A stretch of 64,000 nt of DNA from HR10 sp964615335 (GTDB taxonomy: Bacteria; Acidobacteriota; Blastocatellia; HR10), in assembly GCA_964615335.1 (NCBI GenBank), contig CAZTMT010000002.1, positions 209,967 through 273,966 of the forward strand, read 5' to 3'. Made by a program: the position numbers and the translations under genes. This document shows positions 1-8,355 of this stretch, piece by piece; within the stretch, counting starts at the first letter, position 1; each line of letters starts with the position of its first letter. The notes under the pieces are model-generated. The model saw nothing but the letters and a program-made list of their open reading frames with translations. It was not told where the DNA came from and searched no databases.

Positions 1-77
1 TGCGACTCCCCCTCATCGAGCCGGATCACGCCCTCACGAATGGCTTCCGGAGGAGCATAGAAGCGATGCGGGTTCAT
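1..77 (-). CDS. rsmE: 16S rRNA m3U1498 methyltransferase, N-terminal fragment
   Basis: Only the first 25 codons are inside the window; the rest lies beyond the left edge. Reading from the ATG at 77 gives MNPHRFYAPPEAIREG, then VIRLDEGES. This matches the start of RsmE proteins, which open with an HRFY/RFF motif before a short PUA-like beta barrel. RsmE methylates U1498 of 16S rRNA, and the gene very often follows prmA. Here the ATG lies inside the 3' end of prmA in another frame, so the two genes overlap by 44 bases, which suggests translational coupling. The fragment is short, so the family call rests on the motif plus the neighbour. Confidence 0.6.
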   Translation of the reverse strand, partial: MNPHRFYAPPEAIREGVIRLDEGES

Positions 78-927
78 AGCGCGCGACGATCGTTCTCCAC
101 GGCCCTCCCCGCTTGACCTCAAGCGGGTGGAACGATCTCATCCGGAGGGAGTCCAGGAAACCTCCTTCTTCCCCCTCCAGCAACCCCGAGAGAACGAGAA
201 TCCCTCCGCGCTCCAGGCGCGCGGGGAAAAGGGGAAGGAGCTTCATGAGCGCATCGGAGGTGAGATTAGCCAGAATCATCTCGAAGCGCTCCGCGAGCAC
301 ACTCTCGAGCGTTCCGCAGAACAAGATGACGCGTTCCAGAACCCCATTGCGCGCGAAATTCTCGCGGGCGACCGCGCACGCTTCCGGATCAATATCCAGA
401 GCGACGACGCGCGCCTCCGGACTATGGCGGGCTGCCGCGATCGCGAGAATGCCTGTCCCCGTCCCCACATCGAGCAGAGAGCGCCCCGTCCAATAGTCTT
501 CGAGCGCCAGAAGACACTGCTGCGTCGTCTCATGCGTGCCCGTGCCGAAGGCCATCCCGGGGTCAATCACCAACAGGAGACGATCTCCCACCTCCGAGGG
601 CCTCTCCCAGGAAGGGGCGATGAGGAATCGTCGCCCGACGGGAAGAGGTTTATACCCCTTCTTCCACTGACTCGCCCAATCCTGAGTCGGGATGCGCTCG
701 ACGTGGACCCGAATCGCCTCGGGGAATCCGGCCCGCCGCAGAGCCTGCGCGCACTCGCGCTCCCACCACGGGGCATCCTGCGGCCTGTCGAAATAAGCTC
801 GAATCTCCACAGCCTCTCCCTGCTCTGAGAACGCCAGACCGCGCGTTCCCGCCCGCCAGAGCAGAGGGAAGAGGATCTCGCTCACTTCCTCTCTCACGGA
901 GATGCGCACTTCCCAGAAATCGCTCAT
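34..927 (-). CDS. prmA: Ribosomal protein L11 methyltransferase
   Basis: PrmA is a SAM-dependent enzyme that trimethylates lysines and the N-terminus of ribosomal protein L11. The 297-residue product has the family's N-terminal L11-binding domain (about residues 1-95) and a class I methyltransferase domain. Visible motifs are DPGMAFGTGTHETT, the SAM motif LLDVGTGTGILAI, the acidic motif VALDIDPEA, and ILANLTSDAL, where the usual NIL/NPP motif sits. Length is typical. The last 14 or so residues are encoded in the overlap with rsmE and may be lineage specific. The gene lies 51 bp downstream of the RCK protein gene on the same strand, so it may be part of a longer operon. Confidence 0.93.
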   Translation of the reverse strand: MSDFWEVRISVREEVSEILFPLLWRAGTRGLAFSEQGEAVEIRAYFDRPQDAPWWERECAQALRRAGFPEAIRVHVERIPTQDWASQWKKGYKPLPVGRRFLIAPSWERPSEVGDRLLLVIDPGMAFGTGTHETTQQCLLALEDYWTGRSLLDVGTGTGILAIAAARHSPEARVVALDIDPEACAVARENFARNGVLERVILFCGTLESVLAERFEMILANLTSDALMKLLPLFPARLERGGILVLSGLLEGEEGGFLDSLRMRSFHPLEVKRGGPWRTIVARYEPASLLCSSGSHS

Positions 928-978
928 CTCACCGGAAGGTCCTCTCGAAAATGTCTTCGTCAGGGCCCGGCGATCCTC

Positions 979-2112
979 TCATCCCATCAGGAGGCGGCGC
1001 AGCTCCGGCTCCCGCTCGCGCGTGACCAGAGCGATCACCATATCGCCGGCCTCCAGGCGCGTCTCCCCTCGGGGGATGAGCGTCGTCCCGGCGCGCTCGA
1101 TCGCGACGATATTGCACTCGGGGGGGAAGGCGATATCTCGCAAGGCCTTCCCCGCGACCGGACACGTCGCGCCGAGCGCATATTCGATGATCTGCATCCG
1201 CTCTCCGTGCAGATTGAGGAGCGTGCGAATAGGGATGGTCGGCAGCTCGCGCTCGATGACCTGTTCGATGATGGCCGTCGAACTGACGGTCGCATCCACG
1301 CCCAAGCGACGCATGACGGGCTCATTCTTCGGGTTGCTCACGCGCGCGATCGTCTTGGGGACGCGGAAGACGCGCTTGGCGAGCTGACAGGCGATCAGGT
1401 TGTTCTCATCGCTGCCGGTGACCGCCACAAAGACGCGCGCGCGACGCGCACCGGCCTCTTCGAGGACCGGCCCCAGCGTCCCATCGCCGAGAATGACCGG
1501 GCACTCCAGCTCCGCCCGAAGCTGAGTCGCATAGGCGATATCCCGCTCGATGAGAGCGACTTCATGCCCGCTGCCAAGGAGCGAGCGGACGAGATTGAGG
1601 CCCACTTTCCCCGCTCCCACGATGAGGATGAACTTGGACTCATCCACCTTCGGCCTGTCCGGGCACGCCTCGGGCGGGGGCGTCACCGTCGGCCGCGAAA
1701 AGGGGCGCGCCGCCAGCTCGTCCACCCGGTGCATGATCGCTTCGACCGTATAGAGCGTCGGGCAGACCGTGATCAACTGTCCGTCATCGGTGACATCCCG
1801 ATGACTTGGTTCGTAGACCCGAGCGATCGCACGCGGCACTTGAAAGATCAAGCGCGCGACCTGCGCGGCCATCAAATTCACATTGTCCTCGCGCGTGAGC
1901 GCGAGGAAAAGATCGGCGCTCCCGACGCCGGCGCGACGCTGTACGTCCACATCCGTCCCATCGCCCTGAACGAGCCTCACCGAGGAGAAATCCGCCGCGC
2001 CGCGCAACCGAACGGCCTCTTTGTCAATGAGAATCACCTCATGGCCGCGCTCCAGAAGTTGCGCGACGGCGCGACGCCCCACACGTCCGTATCCGACGAC
2101 GACGACCTTCAT
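979..2112 (-). CDS. Tandem RCK (TrkA-N/TrkA-C) regulatory protein
   Basis: The 377-residue cytosolic protein holds two nucleotide-binding RCK domains. The first starts with GYGRVG at residues 7-12 and has the acidic residue D30 after the second strand. The second starts with GAGKVG at 166-171 with E189 in the matching place. A TrkA-C domain follows at about 290-377. This is the TrkA architecture of NAD(H)-binding subunits that gate Trk/Ktr potassium channels. No TrkH, KtrB or potassium channel is visible; the upstream genes encode an APC permease and a Usp-domain protein instead. The protein may therefore regulate that permease or a distant TrkH. A proline-rich linker joins the two halves at about 140-155. 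Confidence 0.85.
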   Translation of the reverse strand: MKVVVVGYGRVGRRAVAQLLERGHEVILIDKEAVRLRGAADFSSVRLVQGDGTDVDVQRRAGVGSADLFLALTREDNVNLMAAQVARLIFQVPRAIARVYEPSHRDVTDDGQLITVCPTLYTVEAIMHRVDELAARPFSRPTVTPPPEACPDRPKVDESKFILIVGAGKVGLNLVRSLLGSGHEVALIERDIAYATQLRAELECPVILGDGTLGPVLEEAGARRARVFVAVTGSDENNLIACQLAKRVFRVPKTIARVSNPKNEPVMRRLGVDATVSSTAIIEQVIERELPTIPIRTLLNLHGERMQIIEYALGATCPVAGKALRDIAFPPECNIVAIERAGTTLIPRGETRLEAGDMVIALVTREREPELRRLLMG

Positions 2113-2147
2113 CCCTCTCTTCCTCCGCCAAGAGATTCGCGCTCCCC

Positions 2148-2723
2148 TCAGGCCCCCCTCTCGGGCACCAGGTCAATGATCACCTCGACGCCCGCTCGAC
2201 GAAGGATCGTCTCGATCCCTCGACTGAAAGAGTCCCCGGCCGCGACGCGCCGGGGATTCAGCCCGATGACAACCAGATCCGCATCGTAATCCGCAACGAC
2301 GCTCACGATCCCATGACCCACATCACGATCGCGCCGAACGACGGGAACGGGCTTCAAGTTATGCAGCTTCACCAGTTCGACGGCCCGTTCCAGCGCCTCG
2401 CGCGCCTGTCGTTCTTCCCGATCAAGCGGCGTATTGAGAGGAAGCGAAAGGGGGACCTCGATCACATAGGTCAGGATGAGCTCCGCCTGCTGCTCCTGTC
2501 CGAGCCGACAGGCCAGCTCGACGGCGCGATCACTATACCCTGTCCCCTTCACCGGAACGAGAATGCGCTTGAGGGCGCTCACCCCGCGATAGGCGCGCGC
2601 GACGGCCGGACCGATCGGCGCCGGCGGATGCAACATCCACCAGAGCATCCCCCCGAGAGCGCCGAGGAAGATCGCGGCCAGGATCGCCCCCAGGATGGAG
2701 ACGTGCACTTCACTTGCGGACAT
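2148..2723 (-). CDS. Membrane-anchored universal stress protein (UspA domain)
   Basis: I chose the ATG at 2723, which gives 191 residues. Residues 8-30 form a membrane anchor (VSILGAILAAIFLGALGGML), and a Usp fold starts near residue 50 with KRILVPVKGTGYSDRAVELA. It ends with the nucleotide-loop-like stretch GLNPRRVAAGDSFSRGIETI and a final strand EVIIDLVP. The loop resembles G-2x-G-9x-G(S/T) of ATP-binding Usp proteins but is not a clean match, so ATP binding is unsure. Most Usp proteins are soluble, so the anchor is unusual. The start overlaps the upstream small membrane gene by 14 bp. Gene order suggests a partner of the APC permease. Confidence 0.78.
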   Translation of the reverse strand: MSASEVHVSILGAILAAIFLGALGGMLWWMLHPPAPIGPAVARAYRGVSALKRILVPVKGTGYSDRAVELACRLGQEQQAELILTYVIEVPLSLPLNTPLDREERQAREALERAVELVKLHNLKPVPVVRRDRDVGHGIVSVVADYDADLVVIGLNPRRVAAGDSFSRGIETILRRAGVEVIIDLVPERGA

Positions 2724-2940
2724 GCGCGCGTCCCTCCGACTGCCGACGGAGAAGATACCAAAGGGCCCAGCCCACGCGGTAGGCCCCCAAAGCCACAAAT
2801 CCTCCTCCCACGATCACGACCATCTCGCCCCCTCCCCGAAGCAGTCCGCGCACGAGAATGATCACACCCAGGATCACGAAAAGGAACGCATACGCGATCC
2901 GCACGAACTCGCCGGGCGAGAGGCCCCGCGGCGATTCCAT
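2710..2940 (-). CDS. Small two-helix membrane protein, unknown function
   Basis: The 76-residue product starting at ATG 2940 has two predicted membrane helices, about residues 16-35 (IAYAFLFVILGVIILVRGLL) and 39-62, and a basic C-terminal tail. A GGAGCTGAGG sequence sits 6 bases before this ATG. An in-frame ATG at 2973 with its own GAGG would add 11 residues and overlap the permease gene by 26 bp; I cannot decide firmly between them. The gene lies between the permease and the Usp gene and overlaps the latter, so it probably belongs to the same transport unit. I do not recognise the family. Confidence 0.6.
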   Translation of the reverse strand: MESPRGLSPGEFVRIAYAFLFVILGVIILVRGLLRGGGEMVVIVGGGFVALGAYRVGWALWYLLRRQSEGRAHVRK

Positions 2941-2947
2941 AGATGCC

Positions 2948-4531
2948 TCAGCTCCCTGCCGTTTCCGCCCCATGATTCAGACGCCTCTTCCGACGCTCTC
3001 GCTCGGCCAGGGCAATCCGGTATTGCTCCAGCAGATCGTACTCCTCGGCCGCCTGCAGGACCTCCATCTGCTCGCGCTCCCAATCGCGCGGCACGCTCCC
3101 GAAGACAGGAAGCCGCCTTCGCCGACGATACCACGCGTAGTAGAGGAAACAGAGGAAGACCCACGAAGGTCCCGCCACGGCGGCGATCTCATGCGTGAAG
3201 AGCACAATGACCAGAACCGTCAGGATCCCCAAAAAGCCGATGATCCCTAAAAGGGGAACATCAATCTGCACTCCCCCGCGCCGAAGCGGAATGTTGAACG
3301 GGACGCGATAAGGCCTGGGCGTATAGGGGTCCGTGAAGCGCAGCCGAATGAGCGAGACCATGACGAGAGTGTAGCCGAGCGTCGCCCCGAAGGCATACAT
3401 GTTGGCGAGCGTATCAATGGCGCTCTCGGTCAAAGAGGCAAGAGCGACCTGAAGGGCCGCGATCGCCGAGAAGATCACGATCGTGCGCGCCGGCGTCCGG
3501 TATCGAGGATGAACGTGCTCGAACCAGGACGAGATGGCCTCATACCGGCTCATCGAGAAGGCGACGCGCGAGACGCTCATCACTCCAGAATTCGACGAGA
3601 GCATGAGAACCAGTACAGCCAGCGCCGCCGTCACATCTTCGGCCACGCGACCGATCCACGGCAGATGACTCGCCACAAGCGCGACCGAACGACCGACGTT
3701 TCGCTCGTCCAGGAAGACATCCCATCGCACCGTGCCCAGCGTGAGCACCGAAAGCGAGACGGCGAAGAGAAAGACCGTGAAGATCAACGCGAGCGATGTC
3801 CGCGGGACGATCGTGGCCGGACGCCGCGTCTCCTGAGCGGCCTGCGAGATGGATTCCAACCCCACAAAGGAGATGATCGCCAGAGAGGCTCCATAGAGGA
3901 ACTCGCGCGGATGAAAGGCCGCGAACGCCTCGCTCCACTGCGCGCGGAGCAGCTCGGGCTTCCACGCGAAGACCAGCCCCATCGAGATGATGAGCGATTC
4001 CATGAGGATGATCAAAACCCCGATCAGCTCGTTGAGCAGACTGGCCTGCCGCATCCCCCGCACGTTCAACCAGGTGAGAAAAGCGATGAGCGCGAGCGTG
4101 CCGAGCGCCAGTCCGATCCGAACATGCTTGAAGGGTCCCAGGGCGATCGTCGCTTCGGCGATCTCGGGAACAAAATGCGAGAAATACGTCACGGCGAAAT
4201 AGGCGAACAGAGCCGTGCAGAGCGTGTAATCGAGCACCAGAGCGCTCCCGGCGATGAAACTCCAGAAATCGCCCAAGCCGCGGAGAGCAAAATACTGCCC
4301 CCCTCCGGCTACCGGATACGCCGAGGCCAGTTCCGTATAAGCCAAACCGACCAAGATATAGACCGTTCCAGCCAAGAGGAAAGCCAGCGGAGCCGCTCCC
4401 TCGGCAAATGCGAAGACCAGTCCGAGTGCGACAAAAGTATCCGCCCCCACATCGGCGAAGCCCCACATGTAGGAGCCCCAGACGGTGACATCCCGCCGAA
4501 GCTCCGCGACAGATGCTTGCGCCTCCGCCAT
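2948..4531 (-). CDS. APC-superfamily amino acid/cation permease
   Basis: This 527-residue integral membrane protein has about 12 hydrophobic helices. Helix 1 carries the APC signature region (VTVWGSYMWGFADVGADTF), followed by the GxGGQY-like stretch AYPVAGGGQYFALRGLG. A conserved GLESISQAAQETRRPAT segment lies in the middle and PRPYRVPFNIP near the end, both typical of APC permeases. A soluble charged tail of about 80 residues ends the protein (EEYDLLEQYRIALAERER). The start at 4531 has a GGAGGAAC site. Substrate is unknown: neighbours with Usp and RCK domains make potassium or a c-di-AMP-regulated substrate possible, but amino acid transport is the default. Confidence 0.82.
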   Translation of the reverse strand: MAEAQASVAELRRDVTVWGSYMWGFADVGADTFVALGLVFAFAEGAAPLAFLLAGTVYILVGLAYTELASAYPVAGGGQYFALRGLGDFWSFIAGSALVLDYTLCTALFAYFAVTYFSHFVPEIAEATIALGPFKHVRIGLALGTLALIAFLTWLNVRGMRQASLLNELIGVLIILMESLIISMGLVFAWKPELLRAQWSEAFAAFHPREFLYGASLAIISFVGLESISQAAQETRRPATIVPRTSLALIFTVFLFAVSLSVLTLGTVRWDVFLDERNVGRSVALVASHLPWIGRVAEDVTAALAVLVLMLSSNSGVMSVSRVAFSMSRYEAISSWFEHVHPRYRTPARTIVIFSAIAALQVALASLTESAIDTLANMYAFGATLGYTLVMVSLIRLRFTDPYTPRPYRVPFNIPLRRGGVQIDVPLLGIIGFLGILTVLVIVLFTHEIAAVAGPSWVFLCFLYYAWYRRRRRLPVFGSVPRDWEREQMEVLQAAEEYDLLEQYRIALAERERRKRRLNHGAETAGS

Positions 4532-4618
4532 GTTCCTCCTCCGGTTTATCCCGGCGCGCCGCGCATGCCCAAAGCGCTCATGTCACGAGCAGGTCCTGCG
4601 GCGGGCCGGGGAACAGCA

Positions 4619-6235
4619 TTACGGTTTGCCTTGAGCCTTCTCCATAGACTGGGCGAGCTCCCGTCCCTCCGGATTGTTCGGGTCCAGGGCCAGGGCCTTT
4701 CGAATGCTGGCGCGGGCGCGCTCGCGTTCGCCCACACTCAGATAAATGCGGGCGATCAGAAGATGAGCGGCCACGAGCTGTGGATCCCAGAAGGCCGCTG
4801 CCTGCGCGGCATCCAGGGCCTCGCGCCAGTTCCCTCTCTGGACATAGACGCGGGCCTTCAGAAGATGCGCCTCGGCCAGATCCGGAGCCCTCTTCAGAAG
4901 AGCATCCAACGCGGCGAGGGCTTCCTCAACACGGCCGCTCTCGATCAGAGCCTGCGCCTCACGCACAGCGGCGACAGGATGCGCTCGGGCGGAAGACGAG
5001 GGACCTCCTTCAGCTCGGCGCGAGATGCGCATCTTCAGTCGAGGAAGAAGAGGGGGAACCGCCGCCTTCTCCCATTCGGCGAGCGCCGGGAGAGACTGAC
5101 GGGCCACGGCCAGCGCTTTCTGAGCCTCTTCGGGCCGCCCCAATTGGCGCAAGCTCCTTCCTAAGAGGTACTGCGCCTCGGCATCCGTGGGCTGTCTGCG
5201 CACGAGCTGTTGCAACGGCTTCACCGCTCCCTCGAAATCCCCGCGCCTCCAGAGGGCATAACCATAATTGAACAGCACATCCGGATCCGAATCGGTGTGC
5301 TCGAGTGCCCGCAAGAGATCCCGGAGAGCAGCGTCCACCTGCCCCCTCTCCAGCTCGACGACGGCCAGATTGTTCCACACCTCAGGACGCGGCCACAGGC
5401 GCGCCAGCTCCTGATAGATCTGCTGCGCTCGCGCGCTCTCTTTCTGCCGCAGGGCGCAGATCCCCAGATAAAACTGCGCCTCTTTGTAGAGATGGGACTC
5501 CGGCGCGAGGCGGCGGAAATACGGCGCAGCCTCCGCATACTGGCCGTGGTCCAGATGCGCCCGTCCGAGTTCCAGAAGAAGGGGAGGATACGCGGAGGCT
5601 CCCTGTCGCTCCGCACGCTGCAACAGCCGCATCTTCACCTGCGGATCCGTCGCCATTTGCGCCTTCACATAGTACTCCAGCGCCGCGACGGGAAGAGCGG
5701 TGACCAAATGCGCCAGCTCCGGATGCGATCCCGAAAGACGCGCGCCCCGAACTTCTCCCGCGAGCGTCACCATCAGGGAGGACAGCTCCTGAAGCGGAGC
5801 CCCGAGGGTCATCTCGTTGGTCACCATCCGCGCCTCCCGCACATGGATCACACGGACGGCGACAGCAATCCGCTCGTGCCCTCGGGAACCCGTCACGCGA
5901 TACGTCCCCACAAGAAGCCGACTGGCTCCCAGGCGTTCCGCGACCTTCAGCGCCGAAGCCCGCGTGAGGACCATCCCTTCCGGAAGCTGAAGCTGGGCAT
6001 AAAGCGCCTGCCGATCCTCTGTCGAGATCACCTCTTCCCCCGCAGCCTCCAGAAGCTCGGAGAGAAGGAGCGAGAACGCTTCCCCCACCCAGTGATATTC
6101 GACCTCTTGCGCCCCATTCTCAAAAGGCAGCACGAGGAAAGGCTCCCGCTGCTGGGCCCAAAGACACTCCCCCAGCAGGAGAAACGCCAGAATCCCTCCC
6201 CAGCACCATCTTCTTGCCGTCGTTTGTGATCTCAT
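4619..6235 (-). CDS. Secreted TPR protein with TolB/FlgO-like N-terminal domain
   Basis: The 538-residue product begins with a signal peptide (residues 1-27, ending LWAQQ). Residues about 30-150 resemble the N-terminal domain of TolB or the FlgO/CsgG-like fold: FLVLPFENG, then GEAFSLLLSELLEAAG, and LGASRLLVGTYRVTG. The rest is at least eight TPR units (about 210-390 and 430-535) such as PEVWNNLAVVELERGQVDAA. Such proteins act as periplasmic scaffolds. Nothing nearby identifies its partner; it is transcribed away from tRNA-Lys. Function unknown beyond binding. Confidence 0.7.
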   Translation of the reverse strand: MRSQTTARRWCWGGILAFLLLGECLWAQQREPFLVLPFENGAQEVEYHWVGEAFSLLLSELLEAAGEEVISTEDRQALYAQLQLPEGMVLTRASALKVAERLGASRLLVGTYRVTGSRGHERIAVAVRVIHVREARMVTNEMTLGAPLQELSSLMVTLAGEVRGARLSGSHPELAHLVTALPVAALEYYVKAQMATDPQVKMRLLQRAERQGASAYPPLLLELGRAHLDHGQYAEAAPYFRRLAPESHLYKEAQFYLGICALRQKESARAQQIYQELARLWPRPEVWNNLAVVELERGQVDAALRDLLRALEHTDSDPDVLFNYGYALWRRGDFEGAVKPLQQLVRRQPTDAEAQYLLGRSLRQLGRPEEAQKALAVARQSLPALAEWEKAAVPPLLPRLKMRISRRAEGGPSSSARAHPVAAVREAQALIESGRVEEALAALDALLKRAPDLAEAHLLKARVYVQRGNWREALDAAQAAAFWDPQLVAAHLLIARIYLSVGERERARASIRKALALDPNNPEGRELAQSMEKAQGKP

Positions 6236-6259
6236 TCGGCCACCTGGAAAAAGAAAAAG

Positions 6260-6335
6260 TGGTGAGCCGTGCAGGAATCGAACCTGCGACCCTCGGGTTA
6301 AAAGCCCGATGCTCTACCAACTGAGCTAACGGCCC
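6260..6335 (-). tRNA. tRNA-Lys (UUU)
   Basis: The minus strand folds as a complete cloverleaf of 76 nt including an encoded 3' CCA. The acceptor stem pairs GGGCCGT with ACGGCTC, with one G-U. The D arm contains AGCTCAGTTGGTAGAGC and the anticodon stem TCGGG/CCCGA encloses the loop CTTTTAA. The anticodon TTT (6300-6302) reads lysine codons. The T arm is GCAGGTTCGATTCCTGC. The sequence after CCA is T-rich (CTTTTTCTTTTTCC) and may end transcription. Confidence 0.97.
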
Positions 6336-6338
6336 ACC

Positions 6339-6422
6339 TCATGCATTCTTTGAGAATCTCTCGCGGGCCTCCCGATTCCGCGAGCGTTCTGCCGCCGTCA
6401 CTCGCTTCGCCTTCTGCGCCAT
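6339..6422 (-). CDS. Possible 27-residue basic micropeptide upstream of tRNA-Lys
   Basis: An ATG at 6422 opens a 27-codon frame with product MAQKAKRVTAAERSRNREAR and then ERFSKNA, closing with TGA 3 nt before the tRNA. The composition (Lys, Arg, Ala, Glu) looks like a real small basic protein, and a promoter-like sequence ends just upstream. The predicted transcript start leaves almost no leader, and there is no clear Shine-Dalgarno sequence. It may instead be just the 5' leader of the tRNA precursor. Confidence 0.3.
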   Translation of the reverse strand: MAQKAKRVTAAERSRNREARERFSKNA

Positions 6423-6429
6423 CGTCTCG

Positions 6430-6459
6430 ATGATAGCCCGAATCCCTCACGGCACGCAA
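6430..6459 (-). promoter_or_regulatory. Sigma-70-like promoter for tRNA-Lys
   Basis: On the minus strand TTGCGT (6459-6454) and TATCAT (6435-6430) are separated by 18 bp. The -10 matches consensus at 5 of 6 positions, the -35 at 3-4. Transcription would start near 6424 and run through the micropeptide frame into the tRNA. Confidence 0.5.
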
Positions 6460-6516
6460 TACCGCGAGCCCTTCACAGAGACCCCCCAAAGGTCATCCCC
6501 TCTTTGCCGAGCCGAG

Positions 6517-7923
6517 CTACCGACGGTGGCTCAACCTCCCGATGAGCTTCTCGTGAATCCCGCCGAAATCTCCGTTGGAGAGAACGACGACGACATCTCC
6601 GGGCTCAAGGAGCTGATCCAGATGATCCACGATCTCCTCGACCGAAGAGAAAGCCGCAGCCCGCCGTCCCCGCTCTCGGAGAGCGCGCGCCAGATCGGCG
6701 GGAGAGAGCCGCACTTCCTCCGGGATGACCTCAGGTCGAAAGACCGGACCAATCAGCGCCACATCCGCCAGAAGAAGCGCTTCTTCAAAAGCCGGCTGCA
6801 TGATCCGCAGGCGCGAGGTGCGCGATCTGGGCTCGAACAGGGCGATGAGACGCCGGCCCGGATATCTCTGCCGCAACGCCGCGAGCGTCACGCGCACAGC
6901 CGTGGGATGATGCGCGAAATCGTCCACGAGCGTGATCCCGCTGATCTCCGCCTTCACCTCCATGCGGCGCTTGACGCTCCGAAAGCTCGCCAAAGCCCGA
7001 GCCACAACGTCGCGCGCGATCCCCAGCACAGCCGCCGCCGCGATGACCGCCAAAGAGTTGCGCACGTTGAATTCGCCGATCAGCGGCGTGAAGAATTCCC
7101 CCCAGCTCTCCCCCCGATATCGAACCTCAAAGCGCATCCCCCCCTCTTCCAGACGAATCCCCACGGCGCGCCATTCGGCCCCCTCGTTCAGGCCGAACGA
7201 ATGTACCGGACACCACGCCCGCGCGACCAGCTCGCGCACAACCGGAGAATCGAAATCGGCGATCACACGCCCACGCCGGGGGACGATGTTGATCAAACGC
7301 CGAAAAGCCGTCTTCACGGCCTCCAGGTCCGGATAAATATCGGCATGATCGAACTCGATGGCGTTCAGAATCACCGTATCCGGGAGGTAGTGCACGAACT
7401 TCGGCCCCTTGTCGAAAAAAGCCGTGTCGTACTCGTCCCCCTCGACGACGAAGTAGGCGCTTTCGGTCCACCGGAAGTTCGCGCCGAAGTTCTCCGCGAT
7501 GCCCCCGATCAAAAAGCTCGGACGAAAGCCTCCCTGCTCCAGAGTCCACGCCATCAGAGAGGTCGTCGTCGTCTTCCCATGCGTCCCGGCGATCACGATC
7601 GAATGCCGACCGCGAATGAACTCTTCCCGCAGGACTTCGGGCAAAGAGACATAGTGCAGCTTCTCATCGAGCACATACTCGACTTCGGGATTCCCCCGAG
7701 AGAGCGCGTTTCCGATGACGACGCGATCCGGATGCGGGCGCAGATTCTCGGGGCGATACCCCCGAAAGACAGTCACACCCAACCGCTCGAGAAGCTCCGA
7801 CATCGGGGGATAGATGTCCTGATCCGATCCCGTGACGCGATATCCCTTGGCGAGCAGCAGCCCCGCCAGGCCCGCCATCGCCACTCCCCCGATCCCAATC
7901 AGGTGATAGTGCCGCGCGCTCAT
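6517..7923 (-). CDS. mpl: UDP-MurNAc:L-Ala-gamma-D-Glu-meso-DAP ligase
   Basis: Mpl recycles peptidoglycan by joining the recovered murein tripeptide to UDP-MurNAc with ATP. The 468-residue protein has the three Mur ligase domains: an N-terminal Rossmann part (YHLIGIGGVAMAGLAGLL), the central ATPase with P-loop GTHGKTTTT at 113-121, and a C-terminal domain with DDFAHHPTAV and ALFEPRSRTSR. The features GNALSRGNPEVEY, EYDTAFFDK and LNAIEFDHADIY separate Mpl from MurC. This implies meso-DAP peptidoglycan. The 34 bp gap to the ComEA-like gene upstream suggests co-transcription. Confidence 0.9.
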   Translation of the reverse strand: MSARHYHLIGIGGVAMAGLAGLLLAKGYRVTGSDQDIYPPMSELLERLGVTVFRGYRPENLRPHPDRVVIGNALSRGNPEVEYVLDEKLHYVSLPEVLREEFIRGRHSIVIAGTHGKTTTTSLMAWTLEQGGFRPSFLIGGIAENFGANFRWTESAYFVVEGDEYDTAFFDKGPKFVHYLPDTVILNAIEFDHADIYPDLEAVKTAFRRLINIVPRRGRVIADFDSPVVRELVARAWCPVHSFGLNEGAEWRAVGIRLEEGGMRFEVRYRGESWGEFFTPLIGEFNVRNSLAVIAAAAVLGIARDVVARALASFRSVKRRMEVKAEISGITLVDDFAHHPTAVRVTLAALRQRYPGRRLIALFEPRSRTSRLRIMQPAFEEALLLADVALIGPVFRPEVIPEEVRLSPADLARALRERGRRAAAFSSVEEIVDHLDQLLEPGDVVVVLSNGDFGGIHEKLIGRLSHRR

Positions 7924-7958
7924 AGGGCCCTCATGCTAAGACGGACACCCCCGCTTCG

Positions 7959-8324
7959 TCAATTCCCGCCCGGATCCGAGCGCATCTCCCCTTGCCCCTC
8001 CCCAATGCAGAGATGCTCGGAGAGAGCACGCATCTTCCGCACACCGACTCCTCGCAAGGTGAGAAGCTCTTCCAGACGGCGGAAGGGCCCGTGCCGTTCT
8101 CGATAACGCAGGATCTCCTCGGCGAGGACAGGGCCGATGCCCTTCACGCGCTCCAGTTCCACCCGAGTCGCCCGATTCACGTCCACCCTGTCGGAAGTGC
8201 ATTGCGACGCGATCGGCGCTCCCCGCTGGTGCTCTCGAAGCTCCCGCTCCTTTCGAAACTCGCGATAACGCGCTCCGACAAGCGCCAGCACGAGAAGAAG
8301 GCCGACCGCTCCCATCCCCCTCAT
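7959..8324 (-). CDS. ComEA-like helix-hairpin-helix DNA-binding protein
   Basis: I place the start at ATG 8324, giving 121 residues. A membrane anchor at about residues 4-19 (MGAVGLLLVLALVGAR) is followed by two helix-hairpin-helix motifs in a ComEA-type domain: VDVNRATRVELERVKGIGP and LRGVGVRKMRALSEHL. ComEA proteins bind DNA outside the inner membrane during natural transformation. A start at 8450 would overlap the glycosyltransferase gene by 95 bp and has no ribosome binding site, so I prefer the shorter form. comM about 3.5 kb away is another competence-linked gene, though neither proves competence. Confidence 0.75.
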   Translation of the reverse strand: MRGMGAVGLLLVLALVGARYREFRKERELREHQRGAPIASQCTSDRVDVNRATRVELERVKGIGPVLAEEILRYRERHGPFRRLEELLTLRGVGVRKMRALSEHLCIGEGQGEMRSDPGGN

Positions 8325-8355
8325 CCCCCGCTTCAGGCGCTCGGGCCAGGGCGAG

